A stretch of DNA of 64,000 bases from Candidatus Sulfotelmatobacter sp. (GTDB taxonomy: Bacteria > Acidobacteriota > Terriglobia > Terriglobales > Acidobacteriaceae): NCBI GenBank assembly GCA_036500765.1, contig DASYBM010000004.1, positions 1,984,001-2,048,000 on the forward strand, read 5' to 3'. The notes under the pieces are model-generated. The model did not search any database and was not told the DNA's origin. It was given only the letters and a program-made list of their open reading frames with translations. A program made the position numbers and the translations under genes. Positions 60,236 to 64,000 of this stretch are shown in pieces (positions within the stretch are counted from its first letter, which is position 1; every line of letters starts with the position of its first letter).

Positions 60236-61507
60236 CTATGTTCCTTCGCTCCACCCTGCCAAATACTCTTCCTGCTCGGGGCTGAGCCGGTCGATCTTAA
60301 TCGCCATTGATTCCAGCTTCAACTTGGCCACGCGCTTGTCGAGTTCGTCGGGGACTTTGTATACCGTTTTCTCCAGCTTCTTGGAGTTCTTGACCATGTA
60401 CTCGACCGAAAGCGCCTGGTCGGCGAACGACATATCCATCACCGAGGCCGGATGCCCTTCCGCCGCGGCCAGGTTGATGAGGCGACCGTCGCCGAGCAGG
60501 TTGATCTTGCGTCCGTCTTTCAGTGAGTACTCTTCGACGAAGGTGCGGGTAGTGCGCTTCGAGGACGACATCTTATCCAGCGCCGGGATGTCGATCTCGA
60601 CGTTGAAGTGCCCGGAGTTCGAAATAATCGCGCCATCTTTCATGTGGTCGAAATGTTCTTTGGTGAGCACGCTCTTGTTGCCGGTGACGGTGCAGAAAAC
60701 GTCGCCCAGCTTGGCCGCTTCGGTCATTGACATCACGCGGAAGCCGTCCATCACGGCTTCGAGCGCCTTCGTAGGATCGACCTCGGTGACGATGACTTCG
60801 GCGCCGCAGCCACGCGCGCGCGACGCGAGTCCGCGGCCGCACCAGCCGTAGCCGGCGACTACAAACTTCGAGCCGGCCAGCAGAAAATTCGTAGCGCGGA
60901 TAATGCCATCGATCGTGGACTGCCCGGTTCCGTAACGATTATCAAAAAGATGCTTCGTGTCGGCATCGTTCACGGCGACGACCGGGAACTTCAACATGCC
61001 TTCCTTCGCCATCGCGCGCAGGCGAATGACGCCGGTCGTGGTCTCTTCCGTTCCGCCGATTACGTCAGTGAGCGCGTCGGTGCGCTTGGTGTGCAGAATC
61101 GTCACCAGGTCAGCGCCATCGTCCATGGTAATGTGCGGCTTGTGGTCGATCGCGGCCAGGATGTGGTTGTAATAAGTGTCGTTGTCCTCGCCCTTGATGG
61201 CGAATACGGGAATGTTGTGGTCGCGCACCAGGCTGGCGGCGACATCGTCCTGAGTCGACAGCGGATTCGAGGCACACAGCACAACCTCCGCCCCGCCGTC
61301 CCGCAGGCAAATGCCCAGGTTCGCAGTCTCCGCCGTCACGTGCAGGCAGGCCGAGATACGGATGCCTTTCAGCGGTTGGTTCTTAATGAACTCCTTGCGG
61401 ATAATCTGGAGCACTTTCATGGACTGGTTCGCCCACTCAATGCGCTTCTTGCCCAAATCGGCCATTTCTACGTTCTTGATATCGCAATTCACAGCTGCGG
61501 TTGACAT
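60236..61507 (-). CDS. ahcY: Adenosylhomocysteinase
   Basis: 423-residue NAD-dependent enzyme splitting S-adenosylhomocysteine to adenosine and homocysteine. [40 protein letters not shown], the NAD-binding [20 protein letters not shown], and [17 protein letters not shown] are diagnostic. The C-terminal [20 protein letters not shown] lacks the long Lys-Tyr extension of eukaryotic forms. An AGGAG site precedes the ATG. It removes the product inhibitor of methylation, working with metK encoded upstream on the same strand. Confidence 0.96.
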   Translation of the reverse strand: MSTAAVNCDIKNVEMADLGKKRIEWANQSMKVLQIIRKEFIKNQPLKGIRISACLHVTAETANLGICLRDGGAEVVLCASNPLSTQDDVAASLVRDHNIPVFAIKGEDNDTYYNHILAAIDHKPHITMDDGADLVTILHTKRTDALTDVIGGTEETTTGVIRLRAMAKEGMLKFPVVAVNDADTKHLFDNRYGTGQSTIDGIIRATNFLLAGSKFVVAGYGWCGRGLASRARGCGAEVIVTEVDPTKALEAVMDGFRVMSMTEAAKLGDVFCTVTGNKSVLTKEHFDHMKDGAIISNSGHFNVEIDIPALDKMSSSKRTTRTFVEEYSLKDGRKINLLGDGRLINLAAAEGHPASVMDMSFADQALSVEYMVKNSKKLEKTVYKVPDELDKRVAKLKLESMAIKIDRLSPEQEEYLAGWSEGT

Positions 61508-61710
61508 TGCTTCTCCTGTGCGGCGCGCTTAAAGCGGCGGAAAGCTAAAGTTGGATTGCCGGTAGATGATGTGAGTCCACAACTATTTTCGCAGAATACA
61601 CCAGATTTCGGGAACCAGATCAGCGTATCCAACCGCTCATACGGGATGGGTCTTTCGACCCTTGCACTATGGCACTTCGGTTCTGCATTTTCTTCGCGAC
61701 CTTCGCGGCA

Positions 61711-61781
61711 TTTTCTTCGCGTCTTTGCGGTTAAAGGATCTTTTCAAAACAAAAAGCCTGGCGCAAAGTGCGCGAAGAAAA
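61711..61781. repeat. Inverted repeat between metK and ahcY
   Basis: Left arm TTTTCTTCGCGTCTTTGCG (61711-61729) and right arm CGCAAAGTGCGCGAAGAAAA (61762-61781) are complementary apart from a one-base indel. It looks like a dispersed repeat. A transcript reading from metK into ahcY would form a long hairpin here. Confidence 0.6.
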
Positions 61782-61804
61782 GCCGCAAAGTTCGCTGAGA
61801 AACC

Positions 61805-62995
61805 CTACTTGCGAACAGCTACGGGTTCCCGCAAGCCAGCATCGCTCGCCAGTTTCGCCGCTTTGCCGATTGCCTCCCACGTGAAATCGGGATCGTTGCG
61901 GCCGAAGTGACCATACGCCGCCGTCTTTTTATAAATCGGGCGCCGCAGGTTGAGCGATTCGATGATGCCGCGCGGCGTCAGGCTGAAGTGGGCGCGAATC
62001 AGATCCGGAATGATCGCCGGATCAACTTTCTCCGTGCCAAAGGTCTCAACTCGCACGCTGACCGGATCGGCTACGCCGATGGCATACGCGAGTTGCACTT
62101 CGCAGCGTCCCGCGAGTCCGGCGGCAACCACGTTCTTCGCAATGTGCCGCGCCATGTAAGCCGCCGAGCGATCGACCTTGGTCGGGTCCTTTCCGGAAAA
62201 AGCCCCGCCGCCATGACGTCCCATGCCGCCGTAAGTATCGACGATGATCTTGCGCCCCGTGAGCCCTGTGTCGCCCATGGGCCCGCCAATCACAAACCGT
62301 CCCGTGGGATTGATGTGATACTTCGTATCTTCATCGAGCAGGTGCGCAGGAATCACAGCCTGAATCACATGCTTCAGAATGCCCGCGCGGAGTTCGTCGT
62401 TGCCTACGGTCTCGGAATGCTGCGTGGAAATGACCACTGCATCCACGCGGAGAACTTTTCCGTTCGCGTCGTATTCAACTGTGACTTGGGATTTGCCGTC
62501 GGGGCGAAGGAAGGGAAGCGTTCCGTTCTTGCGAACCTGCGAGAGCCGCATGGTCAGCTTGTGCGCCAGAGAGATGGGAGTCGGCATCAACTCCTCATTC
62601 CCGTTCACACCCTCATCGACCGCATAGCCAAACATCATTCCCTGGTCGCCGGCGCCGCCGGTGTCTACGCCCATGGCGATGTCGCCGGACTGCTTGTTGA
62701 TGCTGGAAATCACGGCGCAGGTATTCGAATCGAAGCCGTAGAGCGCGTTGTTGTAACCGATCGAAGCGATCACGCCGCGCACCAGGGCTTGGAAATCCAC
62801 ATAGGCTTTGGTGGTAATTTCTCCGGCAATAACCACCAGCCCGGTCGCGGTCAACGTTTCGCAGGCCACGCGGCTCATGGGATCTTCCGCCAGGCAAGCA
62901 TCAAGTACTGAATCAGAAATCTGGTCGGCGATCTTATCCGGATGGCCCTCAGTCACAGACTCAGAGGTAAAGAGGTACGGGTTGCGGGATGACAA
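61805..62995 (-). CDS. metK: S-adenosylmethionine synthetase
   Basis: 396 residues from the TTG at 62995, which follows AAGGAG by 8 bases and gives the usual N-terminus [20 protein letters not shown]. It makes S-adenosylmethionine from methionine and [15 protein letters not shown](V)DE and [20 protein letters not shown] are the two family signatures. A TTG at 63013 would put the ribosome site inside the gene. With ahcY downstream it forms a methyl-cycle pair. No SAM riboswitch was recognised upstream. Confidence 0.95.
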   Translation of the reverse strand: MSSRNPYLFTSESVTEGHPDKIADQISDSVLDACLAEDPMSRVACETLTATGLVVIAGEITTKAYVDFQALVRGVIASIGYNNALYGFDSNTCAVISSINKQSGDIAMGVDTGGAGDQGMMFGYAVDEGVNGNEELMPTPISLAHKLTMRLSQVRKNGTLPFLRPDGKSQVTVEYDANGKVLRVDAVVISTQHSETVGNDELRAGILKHVIQAVIPAHLLDEDTKYHINPTGRFVIGGPMGDTGLTGRKIIVDTYGGMGRHGGGAFSGKDPTKVDRSAAYMARHIAKNVVAAGLAGRCEVQLAYAIGVADPVSVRVETFGTEKVDPAIIPDLIRAHFSLTPRGIIESLNLRRPIYKKTAAYGHFGRNDPDFTWEAIGKAAKLASDAGLREPVAVRK

Positions 62996-63411
62996 TTTAG
63001 TTTTCTCCTTCAAACGCGGTCAAGGTGCGAGCTGCTCTCCAGCTCCGTTCCTGTTTTCCCGATCGACGCGGAATGTCTACGCCATCTTGAATCAGGGCCA
63101 TTCGACTCAGGGGAGGTCTGGGCCACTCTTCGGAACCCAATATGAGAACAGAAGGCAATTAAATGAACACCTTGCAGCCTAATAAGAAAGTTATCAAAGA
63201 ACCTCGGCAGGTGCAATGGATTTTGGCTCAAGCGTACCTCCGTACAGTGGAAGGGGAAAGCAACGGCGTGGGCGGGGAAAGCGATAACCCGAATGGACTC
63301 TTTCGTTTGTCCGGTTTTGACCTTGCTACCACTCAGTTACCATGGTTCATTGCTCATGGTTCCCCGGGGTGCCTATAATTTGAAAACTTCAAAGCTTCAA
63401 AGGACCCTTTG
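62996..63411. other. Divergent intergenic region between metK and the GAF-GGDEF gene
   Basis: 416 bp. A plus-strand frame at 63163-63378 (71 codons) has no family features and I do not accept it. The segment just before the GAF-GGDEF gene has short CTTCAAAG repeats resembling those near 2640. No riboswitch, terminator or RNA gene was recognised. Confidence 0.4.
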
Positions 63412-64000
63412 ATGTCGAACGCGGCGGGAACCGAGACTGCTCGTCAATCTCAGGAATTGCGCATTTTTCATGACGTGGCCAAGGCCCTGACTTCGTCTCT
63501 GGACTTGGATTCTATCCTGCAAACCATCATGGAAAAGATGGCGGAATACTTCCGTCCGGATACGTGGTCTCTATTGATGGTGGATGAGCAAAAGAGTGAA
63601 CTCTACTTTGCCATTGCCGTGGGCTCGGCTTCCGAGGCGCTGAAGAATGTTCGCCTGAAAGTTGGCGAAGGCATCGCCGGGCATGTCGCTAAATACGGCG
63701 AGAAACTCATCGTTCCCGACGTCCGTTCCGACAAACGCTTCACCAAACGCATCGACAAAGTCACGCAGATGGAAACGCAATCCATTATTTGCGTTCCCCT
63801 GAAATCCAAGCTGCGCGTGCTGGGCGTGATTCAGCTGGTGAACGTCAATATGAACCACTTCACCGAAGCGGAGTCGTTCTTTCTGCAATCGCTCTGTGAC
63901 TATGCAGCCATCGCCATCGAAAATGCCCGGTCAGTGGAGCGAATCCAGGAATTGACCATCACCGACGATTGCACCGGACTTTACAATGCACGCCACCTTT
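63412..64000 (+). CDS. GAF-GGDEF protein, probable diguanylate cyclase (3' end cut by window edge)
   Basis: Visible 196 codons. A GAF domain spans about residues 20-170 (LRIFHDVAKALTSSLDLDSI, VGEGIAGHVAKYGEKLIVPD, SIICVPLKSKLRVLGVIQLV, YAAIAIENARSVERIQEL). It is followed by the hallmark opening of a GGDEF domain, ELTITDDCTGLYNARHL. The complete protein should synthesise c-di-GMP under control of the GAF sensor. The ATG has AAAGGA 8 bases upstream. The GGDEF active-site motif itself is outside the window, so catalytic competence cannot be judged. Confidence 0.88.
   Translation, partial: MSNAAGTETARQSQELRIFHDVAKALTSSLDLDSILQTIMEKMAEYFRPDTWSLLMVDEQKSELYFAIAVGSASEALKNVRLKVGEGIAGHVAKYGEKLIVPDVRSDKRFTKRIDKVTQMETQSIICVPLKSKLRVLGVIQLVNVNMNHFTEAESFFLQSLCDYAAIAIENARSVERIQELTITDDCTGLYNARHL

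Noticed and set aside
62996-63180. Possible SAM riboswitch upstream of metK
   Set aside because: No SAM-I, SAM-II or SAM/SAH core motif is visible.
63163-63378. 71-codon frame upstream of the GAF-GGDEF gene
   Set aside because: No motif, no clear ribosome site, and composition resembles intergenic sequence.

Overview
The window reads as one contiguous piece of a GC-rich bacterial chromosome, most likely from an acidobacterium of the Koribacter/Terriglobia type. That placement is inferred from gene content: a DUF6599-type protein, GloVer-type and CRTAC1/UnbV-type exported repeat proteins, many exported TPR proteins, tandem lepB genes, a TonB-like anti-sigma factor, and frequent TTG/GTG starts behind strong Shine-Dalgarno sites. 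No phage, plasmid, insertion sequence or CRISPR array is visible.

Layout. 1-7077 (minus strand) is a tryptophan/kynurenine catabolic operon, transcribed as aminomuconate-semialdehyde dehydrogenase, 2-aminomuconate deaminase, 3-hydroxyanthranilate dioxygenase, a single polypeptide joining ACMS decarboxylase to tryptophan 2,3-dioxygenase, kynurenine 3-monooxygenase, and kynureninase (cut by the left edge). Together they take tryptophan to the 4-oxalocrotonate level; only formylkynurenine formamidase is not seen. 7.3-8.0 kb is a toxin-antitoxin pair. 8.3-14.7 kb holds cell-wall enzymes (lytic transglycosylase, AMIN/Amidase_3 amidase), a Flp-pilin-like peptide, a PilZ-like protein, a DUF6599-type protein and a possible small RNA. 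14.8-22.1 kb carries tRNA-Thr(CGT) and regulators: TetR, an ECF sigma/anti-sigma pair, two response regulators and a histidine kinase with an ethylene-receptor-type sensor.

22.4-25.4 kb is a decayed patch with an internally deleted UnbV-type gene, a sulfotransferase, a frameshifted Ig-like gene and two overlapping paralogous small membrane genes. 25.7-43 kb is mostly housekeeping: TPR proteins, rnc, two lepB genes, an AsmA protein, a D-aminoacylase-type hydrolase, trpS, scpA, scpB, rluB, hisC, a ROK kinase and mutM. 43-53 kb mixes an acyl-CoA dehydrogenase, an ABC-F ATPase, a FitAB-like toxin-antitoxin pair, a GloVer protein, a GH20 hexosaminidase and a ParD/ParE locus whose toxin gene has an in-frame stop. 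53-64 kb has the three-gene proton-translocating transhydrogenase, a sugar-related group (ROK kinase, Gfo/Idh/MocA oxidoreductase, sugar phosphate isomerase) behind an elaborate promoter/operator region, ahcY and metK of the methyl cycle, and the start of a GAF-GGDEF gene cut by the right edge.

The most notable items are the ACMSD-TDO fusion and the histidine kinase that keeps all seven residues I know to be important for ethylene/copper binding in plant ETR1, at identical spacing. All assignments come from reading the sequence; no database search was run.
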